Source of the DNA: JANQGG01 sp964642175
Lineage (GTDB): Bacteria; Bacteroidota; Chlorobiia; Chlorobiales; Chloroherpetonaceae
DNA length: 64,000 nt
Assembly: GCA_964642175.1 (NCBI GenBank)
Contig: CAZXOK010000003.1
Span: 186,001 to 250,000 of the forward strand
Direction: 5' to 3'
Shown here: piece by piece, positions 54,734 through 62,606 of the stretch
Layout: every line of letters begins with the position of its first letter
Position numbering within the stretch: the first letter of the stretch is position 1
The notes under the pieces: model-generated
Told to the model about the DNA's origin: nothing
The model's database searches: none
The model's input: only the letters and a program-made list of their open reading frames with translations
Position numbers and translations under genes: made by a program

Positions 54734-55863
54734 TGGTAAAATTTCTTGATCTTCAAAAAATAAACCATCAATATGTTGCTGAACTTAATCAAGCAGCTTC
54801 AGAAGTGATTGGTTCCGGTTGGTACCTCTTAGGTGAAAAGGTAAAACAGTTTGAGAAAAATTTAAGCAATTATATAGGTGCAAAACACGCCATTGGTGTT
54901 GCTAACGGTTTAGATGCTTTGCGGTTGATATTGAAAGCTTATATCGAGTCAGGAATATTAAAAGAGGACGATGAGATCATTGTGCCGGCAAATACTTATA
55001 TCGCTACTATTTTGGCAATTTCAGACAACAGACTTAAACCTGTATTGGTTGAACCGGATATAAAAAGCTATAATTTAGACATAAACATAGTTGAACAACA
55101 TATTACCGAGCGCACAAAAGCCATTTTGGTAGTCCATTTATATGGTCAGGCATGTTGGGATGAAAACTTATATGCAATTGCTGAGAAATATGGGTTAAAA
55201 ATCATCGAAGACAATGCCCAGGCCATTGGTGCAGAATGGAATAGTATAAAAACTGGAATATTAGGTGATGCTGCAGGCTTTTCTTTTTACCCCGGGAAAA
55301 ATTTGGGTGCACTTGGCGATTCAGGAGCTGTTACAACAAATGATGATAAACTTGCAGAAATCATTAGAGCACTTGGAAACTACGGAAGTAAACTAAAATA
55401 CATTAATGATTATCAAGGCCTAAACTCTCGTATGGATGAACTTCAGGCAACCTTTCTAGCCATAAAATTAAAATATCTGGATGCCGAAAACCAGAGACGC
55501 AGAGAAATTGCCCGGTTCTATTGCGAAAATATAAATTATGCTGATATCATTCTTCCGGTTAACCCTGATTTCTTTAACACATCTCAAAGCATACAAAAAA
55601 GTTCCCACGTCTGGCATCTCTTCATCATCAGGCATCCTAAAAGAGAAAAACTGCAACAATACTTAAATGAAAATGGTATTCAAACATTAATTCATTACCC
55701 TATCCCTCCCCACAAACAATTAGCTTACAAAGAATGGAACAACCAACGGTTTCAGATCACAGAACAGATTAGTAATGAGGTATTAAGTTTGCCAATCAGT
55801 CCTGTGCTGGAAGATTCTGAAGCTGAATATGTTGTTAGTGTGTTGAATAAATTCGGCGAATGA
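54733..55863 (+). CDS. fdtB: DegT/DnrJ/EryC1 aminotransferase, FdtB/QdtB-like
   Basis: 376 residues of PLP fold-type I. The Schiff-base Lys lies in SFYPGKNLGALGD (K189), after VANGLDALRLIL and EDNAQAIGAEW. Together with rfbA, the ketoisomerase pair and FdtC-like genes, the sequence supports amination at C3 of dTDP-3-keto-6-deoxyhexose. Final product: dTDP-3-acetamido-3,6-dideoxy-galactose or -glucose. The ATGA overlap links it to the following GT4 gene. Confidence 0.9.
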   Translation: MVKFLDLQKINHQYVAELNQAASEVIGSGWYLLGEKVKQFEKNLSNYIGAKHAIGVANGLDALRLILKAYIESGILKEDDEIIVPANTYIATILAISDNRLKPVLVEPDIKSYNLDINIVEQHITERTKAILVVHLYGQACWDENLYAIAEKYGLKIIEDNAQAIGAEWNSIKTGILGDAAGFSFYPGKNLGALGDSGAVTTNDDKLAEIIRALGNYGSKLKYINDYQGLNSRMDELQATFLAIKLKYLDAENQRRREIARFYCENINYADIILPVNPDFFNTSQSIQKSSHVWHLFIIRHPKREKLQQYLNENGIQTLIHYPIPPHKQLAYKEWNNQRFQITEQISNEVLSLPISPVLEDSEAEYVVSVLNKFGE

Positions 55864-57011
55864 GTATTGAAAATAAAATAAAGGTCTGTCATCTAACCAG
55901 CGTTCATAATCGTTATGATATGCGCATATTTCAGAAAGAATGTATTAGCCTTGTTTCAAACGGGTTTGAAGTTTGCCTTATTGTTGCGGATAACAAAGGA
56001 GATGAAATCAAGAATAATATAGCAATATATGATGTCAAAAAAAGAAGAGGACGGATTAAGCGATTTACAAGAACCTTAACTGATGTTTACAGGAAAGCCA
56101 TTTTGCTTAATGCTCATGTTTACCATTTTCATGACCCTGAATTACTTTTCGTTGGACTAAGATTAAAAAACGAAGGAAAAAAAGTAATCTGGGACATGCA
56201 TGAAAATCTTCCGGCGGATATTATGCAAAAAAAATACATACCGCTTCTATTAAGGCGATTAATCACGAATGTATTTAATAAATTAGAGCATTATACTGCA
56301 AAACGAATTGATGGTATTATTTGCACACGAGATAGTGTTTTATTTCGGTTATACAGCTTAAACCATGAAGTTACTGTAGTAAATAACTTCCCGCTAATAA
56401 ATTATTCGCCTAAGATTCCTACTGAAAGAGAAAGAGCAATTTGTTTTGCAGGGGCCATTGTCCCAAACTATCAACACAAGGAAATTATCGAAGCGATTGC
56501 AGAAATTGAAAATGTCAAATACTTAATGGCCGGTCCAATCAAGCAGACATATTTAAGTGTCTTGAAAGATTCAAAAGGCTGGGATAAAGTAGAATACCTG
56601 GGCGTATTAAGTTTTGAGGAAGTAAAGAAAATGTATGCCAGGTCTATGATTGGAATGGTTGTTCATAAATACACCCCTAACATGGACTATCATGTGGGTA
56701 ATTTTGCCCTGACAAAGATATTTGAAGTCATGTTCTGGTGTATGCCGGTTATAGCCACCGATTACAGTCTTTGGCAGGAAACAGTATTTGATCAATACGA
56801 TTGTGCAATGCCAGTTGATCCTTCAAATGTTCAGCAAATACGTCATGCTATCCAATCTTTACTGGATGATCCCAGTAGAGCAAAGAAAATGGGTGTAGAT
56901 GGACAAAAAGCAGTTCTAGAAAATTTTAACTGGTTCTCCCAGGAAAAAAAATTAATAAAACTTTATAATCGGGTTCTATCGGTTAAACAAGAATTGGTCA
57001 ATGCCAGGTAA
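55860..57011 (+). CDS. Glycosyltransferase family 4
   Basis: 383 residues. HLTSVHNRYDMRIFQKECISL at the start is a hallmark of a group of GT4-like transferases from capsule loci. VYHFHDPELL and WDMHENLPADI follow in the first domain, and the second has ICFAGAIVPNYQHKEIIEAI and VGNFALTKIFEVMFWCMPVIATD. It should add one sugar to the repeat unit, perhaps the 3-acetamido sugar made just upstream. It overlaps the next glycosyltransferase gene by 11 bases. Confidence 0.85.
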   Translation: MSIENKIKVCHLTSVHNRYDMRIFQKECISLVSNGFEVCLIVADNKGDEIKNNIAIYDVKKRRGRIKRFTRTLTDVYRKAILLNAHVYHFHDPELLFVGLRLKNEGKKVIWDMHENLPADIMQKKYIPLLLRRLITNVFNKLEHYTAKRIDGIICTRDSVLFRLYSLNHEVTVVNNFPLINYSPKIPTERERAICFAGAIVPNYQHKEIIEAIAEIENVKYLMAGPIKQTYLSVLKDSKGWDKVEYLGVLSFEEVKKMYARSMIGMVVHKYTPNMDYHVGNFALTKIFEVMFWCMPVIATDYSLWQETVFDQYDCAMPVDPSNVQQIRHAIQSLLDDPSRAKKMGVDGQKAVLENFNWFSQEKKLIKLYNRVLSVKQELVNAR

Positions 57012-58260
57012 AAAAATTTGGATCGTTAATTTTCATACGGCTCCTCCAGAATATGCATTAAATCAGCGTTATGCAAAGATCGTCCCTTATTTACAAAAAG
57101 CCGGGTATAAAGTTACTGTAATCTCTTCATCATTTCTTAGAAGACACAATAAAGACCTGTCTAAAGGAAAAAACTACTTATCTGATATATTTTCTGGTAT
57201 ACCTTTTATACTGATTAAAACTAAACCCTATAAAGGAAATGGTTTTGGAAGAATGCTCTCAATTTTTCTGTTTTCGATAAAATTAATATTCATAAAAAAA
57301 ATATACGGTTCTCCAGATATAGTCTACCATAATCTTCACGCACCTTTTGATGTGCCGGTCTATTTTGCCGCAAAACGTTTTGGCGCGGCCTACATTGCTG
57401 AGGTTTGGGATCTTTGGCCTGAATTTTTCCCCAGGACAGGTTTGATAAGAAAGAATCATCCATTTATGAAATTCGCCTACAAAATTGAGCGATGGATTTA
57501 TACGAAAGCAAAAGCCATTGTATTTACTTTGGAAGGTGGCACAGATTATATCATCGAAAAAAAATGGGATAAAGCGAATGGAGGTTCTATAGATCTAAAC
57601 AAACTTCACTATGTGAATAATGGAATAGACCTAAACCAATTTGAATCGGATAAAATCAATTATCCAAACAATGACCCGCTTTTTCAGAATGAAAGGTTTA
57701 ATGTGGTTTATGTAGGCTCGATGCATAAAGCAAATGACGTATTACAATTAATCAAAGCTGCTGAATTGCTCAAACCAAATCAAGATATTCAATTCATTTT
57801 ATACGGTGATGGCTCAGAACGTGAAAGTTTAATAGCATACTGCCAGCAATATCAAATAGATAATGTAACATTCAAAGAAAAATACCTTCCTTATCCTCAA
57901 TTACCTGCGATACTAAGTCAGAGTTCATTGAATGTTCTAAACTATCAAAAAGACTTTGGTGATTATGGCATCAGCGCGGGTAAACTCTTCTTATACCTTG
58001 CTGCCGGCAAGCCAATATTGAGTAATGTAAAAGTAAATTATTGCGTAGTCAGAAAACATAATCTCGGTATTTCCGAAGAATTGAATAACCCGTCAGCCTA
58101 TGCTGCCGCTATTCTTAAAATAAAAAGCCTTGATCAGAATGCTTACAACGAAATGTGTTTAAGAGTGAAAGACGTTGCAAAAGAATTTGATTACACCATA
58201 CTATCACAAAAACTAATTGAAGTATTTACAAAAGTGGAAAACAATGAGACTCATCATTAA
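57001..58260 (+). CDS. Glycosyltransferase family 4 (WcaI/WbuB-like)
   Basis: 419 residues. The N-terminal IWIVNFHTAPPEYALNQRYAKI and EVWDLWPEFFPRTGL in the first domain are typical of WbuB/WcaI-type enzymes. FNVVYVGSMHKANDVLQLIKA and SAGKLFLYLAAGKPILS form the donor-binding half. Donors of this group are often UDP-FucNAc or UDP-linked sugars. A YdjC-type deacetylase starts within its last codons, as for the GT4 at 50585. Confidence 0.85.
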   Translation: MPGKKIWIVNFHTAPPEYALNQRYAKIVPYLQKAGYKVTVISSSFLRRHNKDLSKGKNYLSDIFSGIPFILIKTKPYKGNGFGRMLSIFLFSIKLIFIKKIYGSPDIVYHNLHAPFDVPVYFAAKRFGAAYIAEVWDLWPEFFPRTGLIRKNHPFMKFAYKIERWIYTKAKAIVFTLEGGTDYIIEKKWDKANGGSIDLNKLHYVNNGIDLNQFESDKINYPNNDPLFQNERFNVVYVGSMHKANDVLQLIKAAELLKPNQDIQFILYGDGSERESLIAYCQQYQIDNVTFKEKYLPYPQLPAILSQSSLNVLNYQKDFGDYGISAGKLFLYLAAGKPILSNVKVNYCVVRKHNLGISEELNNPSAYAAAILKIKSLDQNAYNEMCLRVKDVAKEFDYTILSQKLIEVFTKVENNETHH

Positions 58261-59113
58261 TGCAGATGATTTTGGAATGTCTCAACCAATTAATGAGGCC
58301 ATCATTGATTTGCTTCACAATAAAAGGATCAGTTCAACATCGGTTATGGCAAATATGCCTTTTGCAGAAGAAGCTAAAAAACTAACCAGATTTCCAGATA
58401 TTAGTATTGGTCTGCATATAAACTTCACCCAAGGCAAACCTGTTTTGGGAGCATCTAAAGTATTCTCATTAGTTGATGTAGATGGAAACTTCTTAGAAAA
58501 AAAGGTATTATTGGAAAAGATAAAACAAAAGAAAGTTCTCTTCGATCATGTTAAAAATGAATTGTTTGCACAATATGGACGGCTTTATCAATTAGTTGGA
58601 GATCGGTTAAGCCATTTTGATTCCCATCAAGGTTCAACCCGTATTCCGATGGTTTATCAGGCTTTACTCGTGCTGGCTAAAGAAAAAGAATTAAAATCAG
58701 CCATTAGAGTCCACTCGAAATATTACTTGTCAGATTCAACAGATAATCCAAAAGTCAGCAAACCAAGTTTTCTAAATGCTCATAATTACGGTTTGAAAAG
58801 GGTATTGGCTGAATACTATTTTCGAAAGAAACGCAACAACTGGAGGAAAACCTTCAGAACTCCGGATGGTATGTTGTTCAATTCTAAAAACAATGCATTA
58901 GCTATTTTATCCGATCTTACAATGCTAAGGTCAAGTATTAACGATGAGGGCGTTTATGAAATTTCTTGCCATCCCGCATCAAGTATAATTGGTCTGAATG
59001 ATACCATAATAACTGATGTCAGAATTAAAGAATACAATCTCTTAACATCAACCGAATTTGAAGAATGTTTACAATATTTTGATTTGGTAAGCTATCATTC
59101 ATTGTATTCTTAG
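58244..59113 (+). CDS. YdjC-type carbohydrate deacetylase (third copy)
   Basis: 289 residues from the ATG at 58244; the TTG at 58217 would lengthen the overlap without need. It has INADDFGMSQPINEA, VMANMPFAEEAKK, GLHINFTQGKPV and HFDSHQGS, the metal ligands of the family, and CHPASS near the end. By eye closest to the copy at 51690. It overlaps the upstream GT4 gene by 17 bases, repeating the GT4-deacetylase arrangement. Confidence 0.9.
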   Translation: MRLIINADDFGMSQPINEAIIDLLHNKRISSTSVMANMPFAEEAKKLTRFPDISIGLHINFTQGKPVLGASKVFSLVDVDGNFLEKKVLLEKIKQKKVLFDHVKNELFAQYGRLYQLVGDRLSHFDSHQGSTRIPMVYQALLVLAKEKELKSAIRVHSKYYLSDSTDNPKVSKPSFLNAHNYGLKRVLAEYYFRKKRNNWRKTFRTPDGMLFNSKNNALAILSDLTMLRSSINDEGVYEISCHPASSIIGLNDTIITDVRIKEYNLLTSTEFEECLQYFDLVSYHSLYS

Positions 59114-59124
59114 AACTATTTTTT

Positions 59125-60150
59125 ATGAAGCTCCTCTATTTCCTTTATTTCATATTAAAATCCGATTATAAACAGGTATTTCAAGGTATTCGCTGTGCCA
59201 AAAAACACAACAATCCAATACGTTTGTTTGTTGATGCACTTTTCTGCTCACTAACTTATGGAACCTCGTTAGATGATTACTTCAGCTTTCGGTTTTATAA
59301 CAAATCAAAAGAAAGGCGCAAAGCCTTTGCAACAACTTCATATATGTATGTTTTTCACAAAAAAATGAATGATAAATATTTAAAGCAAAGAATTGACGAT
59401 AAATCACAATTTCGAAAATACTTTAGAAAGTTTTCAGGTGTTTCAGAGGTTTTTAATGCTACAAACAAAAATCTATTAATCGTTTGGCTGAACGAAAATC
59501 AAGTTCATCAGCTCGTAATTAAAGACCCTTTGGGCACTGTTGGTAAAACAGTTCAGTTTCTATCATACAATCCTCAAACTATAATTTTTACAAACAAAAT
59601 CAGGAGCTATTCACTGGATGACCTTTTCAAGCAGTTCTCAATTAATGGCAATCTTTATGTGGAGCCTAAAATTGTTCAGCACGCTATTATTCAAAAACTC
59701 GCTCCAACCGCATTAAATACAATCCGTGTAATCACAGTTGTAAATATTGCTGGTGAGGTAGATATAATTTCAGCAGCTTTTCGGATATCTGTCAATAGCG
59801 AAACAGATAATTTCTCAAACGGAAATCTGGCTGCGGCTGTTGATATCTTAACTGGAATTGTAATTTCACCTGGCATTAAGAGATTGGCTGCATGTTCTGA
59901 TAACTATGAAATACATCCAGTAACTGGTCAAAAGATACTGGGTTTTCAGGTGCCTCATTGGGAAATGGTACTGGAATTAGTGAAGGAAGCTGCGTTGGTT
60001 TTTCCTCAAGTACGTACTGTTGGTTGGGATGTTGCAATCCTTGAGGATAGACCTATTATTATCGAAGGAAATCCAAGTTGGAATAAAGGTGCTCCTCAGA
60101 TTCCTTTAGATCAGGGTATCAAACCTATACTTGATAAATACAAGTCTTAA
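59125..60150 (+). CDS. Sugar-transfer-associated ATP-grasp protein
   Basis: 341 residues. The C-terminal two thirds fit the ATPgrasp_ST family (sugar-transfer-associated): YVEPKIVQHAIIQKLAP, NTIRVITVVN, VGWDVAILEDRPIIIEGNPSWNKGAPQ. The N-terminal 80 residues carry basic and aromatic residues of unknown role. The family occurs mainly in glycan loci and is presumed to ligate an amino acid or other carboxylate to a sugar. It is the third ATP-grasp protein of the locus and belongs to a different branch from those at 40076 and 43422. Confidence 0.85.
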   Translation: MKLLYFLYFILKSDYKQVFQGIRCAKKHNNPIRLFVDALFCSLTYGTSLDDYFSFRFYNKSKERRKAFATTSYMYVFHKKMNDKYLKQRIDDKSQFRKYFRKFSGVSEVFNATNKNLLIVWLNENQVHQLVIKDPLGTVGKTVQFLSYNPQTIIFTNKIRSYSLDDLFKQFSINGNLYVEPKIVQHAIIQKLAPTALNTIRVITVVNIAGEVDIISAAFRISVNSETDNFSNGNLAAAVDILTGIVISPGIKRLAACSDNYEIHPVTGQKILGFQVPHWEMVLELVKEAALVFPQVRTVGWDVAILEDRPIIIEGNPSWNKGAPQIPLDQGIKPILDKYKS

Positions 60151-60163
60151 GCATTAACAACTT

Positions 60164-60775
60164 ATGTACAAACTGTTTAAACGGATATTTGATTTTACAA
60201 TCAGCCTGACCATTTTTACCGCCTTTCTACCCTTTTTTCTAATCATTACTTTATTGCTGATGATTTACAATGCTGGAAAACCCTTCTTTTTCCAAACCCG
60301 TCCGGGCAAAAACGCAAGCCTTTTCAAAGTCATCAAGTTCAAAACCATGAACGAGAAAAAAGACACACAAGGAAATCTACTGCCACCTGCCATGCGCATT
60401 ACCCCTATGGGCAGGTTCATTCGTTCAACTTCTCTGGATGAAATCCCGCAATTGATCAACGTAATCAAAGGTGATATGAGTTTGGTGGGTCCAAGACCGC
60501 TACGTGTAGAATATTTGCCGCATTACTCAGCATTTCAGGCTCGACGGCATGAAGTAAAACCGGGCATCACAGGTTGGGCACAGGTCAATGGAAGAAACAC
60601 TGTGGACTGGGAAAAGCGTTTTGAAATGGACGTATGGTATGTTGACAACCGAAGTTTTATGCTTGATATGAAGATTCTGTTCCTCACTTTTTATAAAGTC
60701 ATAAAGAAAGATGGCATCAATCAAAATGAACAGAAAACAATGAAACCCTTTAAAGGAGTAAAATTAAATGGATAA
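60164..60775 (+). CDS. pglC: Bacterial sugar transferase, PglC-like initiating phosphoglycosyltransferase
   Basis: 203 residues. One N-terminal hydrophobic helix (about 10-32) is followed by the monotopic PGT core: KVIKFKTM, STSLDEIPQLINVIKGDMSLVGPRPL, KPGITGWAQVNGR and FEMDVWYVDNRSF. It transfers a sugar-1-phosphate from a UDP sugar to undecaprenyl phosphate and starts the repeat unit. The small size (PglC type, no extra N-terminal domain) and the adjacent pglD, E and F genes point to UDP-diNAcBac as donor. It overlaps the next gene by eight bases. Confidence 0.92.
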   Translation: MYKLFKRIFDFTISLTIFTAFLPFFLIITLLLMIYNAGKPFFFQTRPGKNASLFKVIKFKTMNEKKDTQGNLLPPAMRITPMGRFIRSTSLDEIPQLINVIKGDMSLVGPRPLRVEYLPHYSAFQARRHEVKPGITGWAQVNGRNTVDWEKRFEMDVWYVDNRSFMLDMKILFLTFYKVIKKDGINQNEQKTMKPFKGVKLNG

Positions 60776-61409
60776 GGCAATCATTGTAGGTGCAGGCACG
60801 TACGGACAGGTTTATGCTGAGTACATAAATGACAGTGGCATGTACGATCTGATGGGCTTTTTAGACGATGATAAGGGTAAACACAATAAATCGTATCTTA
60901 ATAAACCCGTCTTAGGTAGCGTATCATTATTGAGTTCTTTAGAGGACAAAGAAAAAATAGCTGTGTTTGTACCGATAGGTAACAATGATATTCGACTTAG
61001 AATACTAAAACAAGCGGAAAATCTTGGTTATCTAACCCCTTCTTACATTCACTCTGCCGTTCAAATACACAGCTCAGTAATCATTGGTAAAAGTGTTTAT
61101 ATCTTACCTTCAACCAGTATCATGCCTCACACAAGAATTGAGGATTATGTGATGATCAGCATGGGAGTAAATATTGCCCATCATACTATTATTGGCAAGG
61201 GTTCATTCCTGTCTCAAGGCGTAAATGTCGGAGCTTCTATTCATATTGGTGAAAAATCATTTCTTGGTATTGCATCAACAATTATGACCGGAATAAAAGA
61301 AATTGGGAGAAACACAGTTGTCGGAGCTGGTGCCGTTGTCATTAGGGATTTACCGGATAATGTTGTCGCTGCGGGTGTTCCTGCCAAGATTAAAAAAGAA
61401 TTATCATGA
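60768..61409 (+). CDS. pglD: PglD-like UDP-sugar acetyltransferase
   Basis: 213 residues. The N-terminal Rossmann-like part (AIIVGAGTYGQVYAEYI, GFLDDD) that binds the UDP-sugar is followed by the left-handed beta-helix (IHSSVIIGKSVYILPSTSI, GVNIAHHTIIGKGSFLSQ, GAGAVVIRDLPDNVVAAGVPA). The His in the NIAHH turn is the expected base. It N-acetylates the C4 amine of UDP-4-amino-sugar to form UDP-N,N'-diacetylbacillosamine. It overlaps the aminotransferase start by four bases. Confidence 0.92.
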   Translation: MDKAIIVGAGTYGQVYAEYINDSGMYDLMGFLDDDKGKHNKSYLNKPVLGSVSLLSSLEDKEKIAVFVPIGNNDIRLRILKQAENLGYLTPSYIHSAVQIHSSVIIGKSVYILPSTSIMPHTRIEDYVMISMGVNIAHHTIIGKGSFLSQGVNVGASIHIGEKSFLGIASTIMTGIKEIGRNTVVGAGAVVIRDLPDNVVAAGVPAKIKKELS

Positions 61410-62533
61410 ATAAACGTATTTATCTCTCTTCTCCGCACATGGGCGGCAAAGAATTAAATTTTGTGCATGAAGCTTTTGAGACCAATTGGATAGCGCCTTT
61501 AGGAAAAAATGTGGATGGCTTTGAGCAGGATTTATGCAATTATACTGGAGTAAAGCATGCCGCTGCTCTAACTACAGGTACGGCAGCCATTCATTTGGCG
61601 TTGATATTATTAGGCATTTCAAGGGATGATGAGGTACTCTGCCAATCGTTTACGTTTTCAGGTTCGGCAAATCCGATAGCTTATGTTGGTGCAACGCCTA
61701 TTTTTGTGGATAGTGAAGAAGATACATGGAATATCTCGCCCGACTTCTTAAAAAAAGCCATAGAAGATAGGCTTAAAAAAGGTAAAAAACCAAAAGCAAT
61801 TATTTATGTCCATTTATATGGAATGCCTGCCAAAATTGATGAGATTGTACAGATTGCTAAAGATTATGATATAGCCTTGATTGAAGACGCGGCTGAAGCA
61901 TTGGGATCCCTATATAAAACTAAGCAAGCAGGATCATGTGGAGATTATGGAATCTTATCGTTTAATGGAAATAAAATTATAACTACATCTGGCGGCGGTG
62001 CTTTGCTTGGAAATAATAAAGATTTGATTCAAAAAGCGCGTTTTTTAGCTACTCAGGCAAGAGATGCAGCACCACATTATGAACATTCAAATATTGGCTA
62101 CAATTATCGAATGAGTAATATTGTAGCTGGAATTGGCAGGGGACAAATGCTTGTACTAGATGAGCGTGTTATACAAAGAAGGTTAAATTATGATTTTTAC
62201 AAAAACCAATTTAAAGAGTATCAAGGTATTGAGTTTATTGATGAACCACAAGGTGTTAAGTCGAATAGATGGCTTACAACAATCATTATCAATCCTGAAA
62301 AAACGAATGGTGTTACCAGAGACGATATAAGGCTAAAGTTAGCAGAGGAAAATATTGAGGCCAGGCCACTATGGAAACCGATGCATCTGCAGCCTGTTTT
62401 TAAAGATGCCCCATACTATGGAGATCAATTATCTGAGCAGCTATTTAAAGATGGCCTTTGTCTGCCTTCAGGGTCAAATATGACTGATGACGACAAATTC
62501 CGAGTTGTAAATACGATAAAAAAAATGCTTTAG
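61406..62533 (+). CDS. pglE: PglE-like UDP-4-keto-sugar aminotransferase
   Basis: 375 residues, DegT family. SSPHMGGKELNFVHEAFETNWIAP at the start, TTGTAAIHLAL, and the Schiff-base Lys in SFNGNKIITTSGGG (K190) match PglE/GlcNAc-4-keto aminotransferases. It aminates the product of the PglF-like dehydratase at C4. Start is the ATG at 61406, inside the last codon of pglD. Next comes the dehydratase gene, 73 bases downstream. Confidence 0.93.
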   Translation: MNKRIYLSSPHMGGKELNFVHEAFETNWIAPLGKNVDGFEQDLCNYTGVKHAAALTTGTAAIHLALILLGISRDDEVLCQSFTFSGSANPIAYVGATPIFVDSEEDTWNISPDFLKKAIEDRLKKGKKPKAIIYVHLYGMPAKIDEIVQIAKDYDIALIEDAAEALGSLYKTKQAGSCGDYGILSFNGNKIITTSGGGALLGNNKDLIQKARFLATQARDAAPHYEHSNIGYNYRMSNIVAGIGRGQMLVLDERVIQRRLNYDFYKNQFKEYQGIEFIDEPQGVKSNRWLTTIIINPEKTNGVTRDDIRLKLAEENIEARPLWKPMHLQPVFKDAPYYGDQLSEQLFKDGLCLPSGSNMTDDDKFRVVNTIKKML

Positions 62534-62606
62534 GTCTATACAATGAGTGTGTTGATATGTTATATTAAGTATCATTATTTGATTAAAGCATTTGTCCAAC
62601 TTACCA

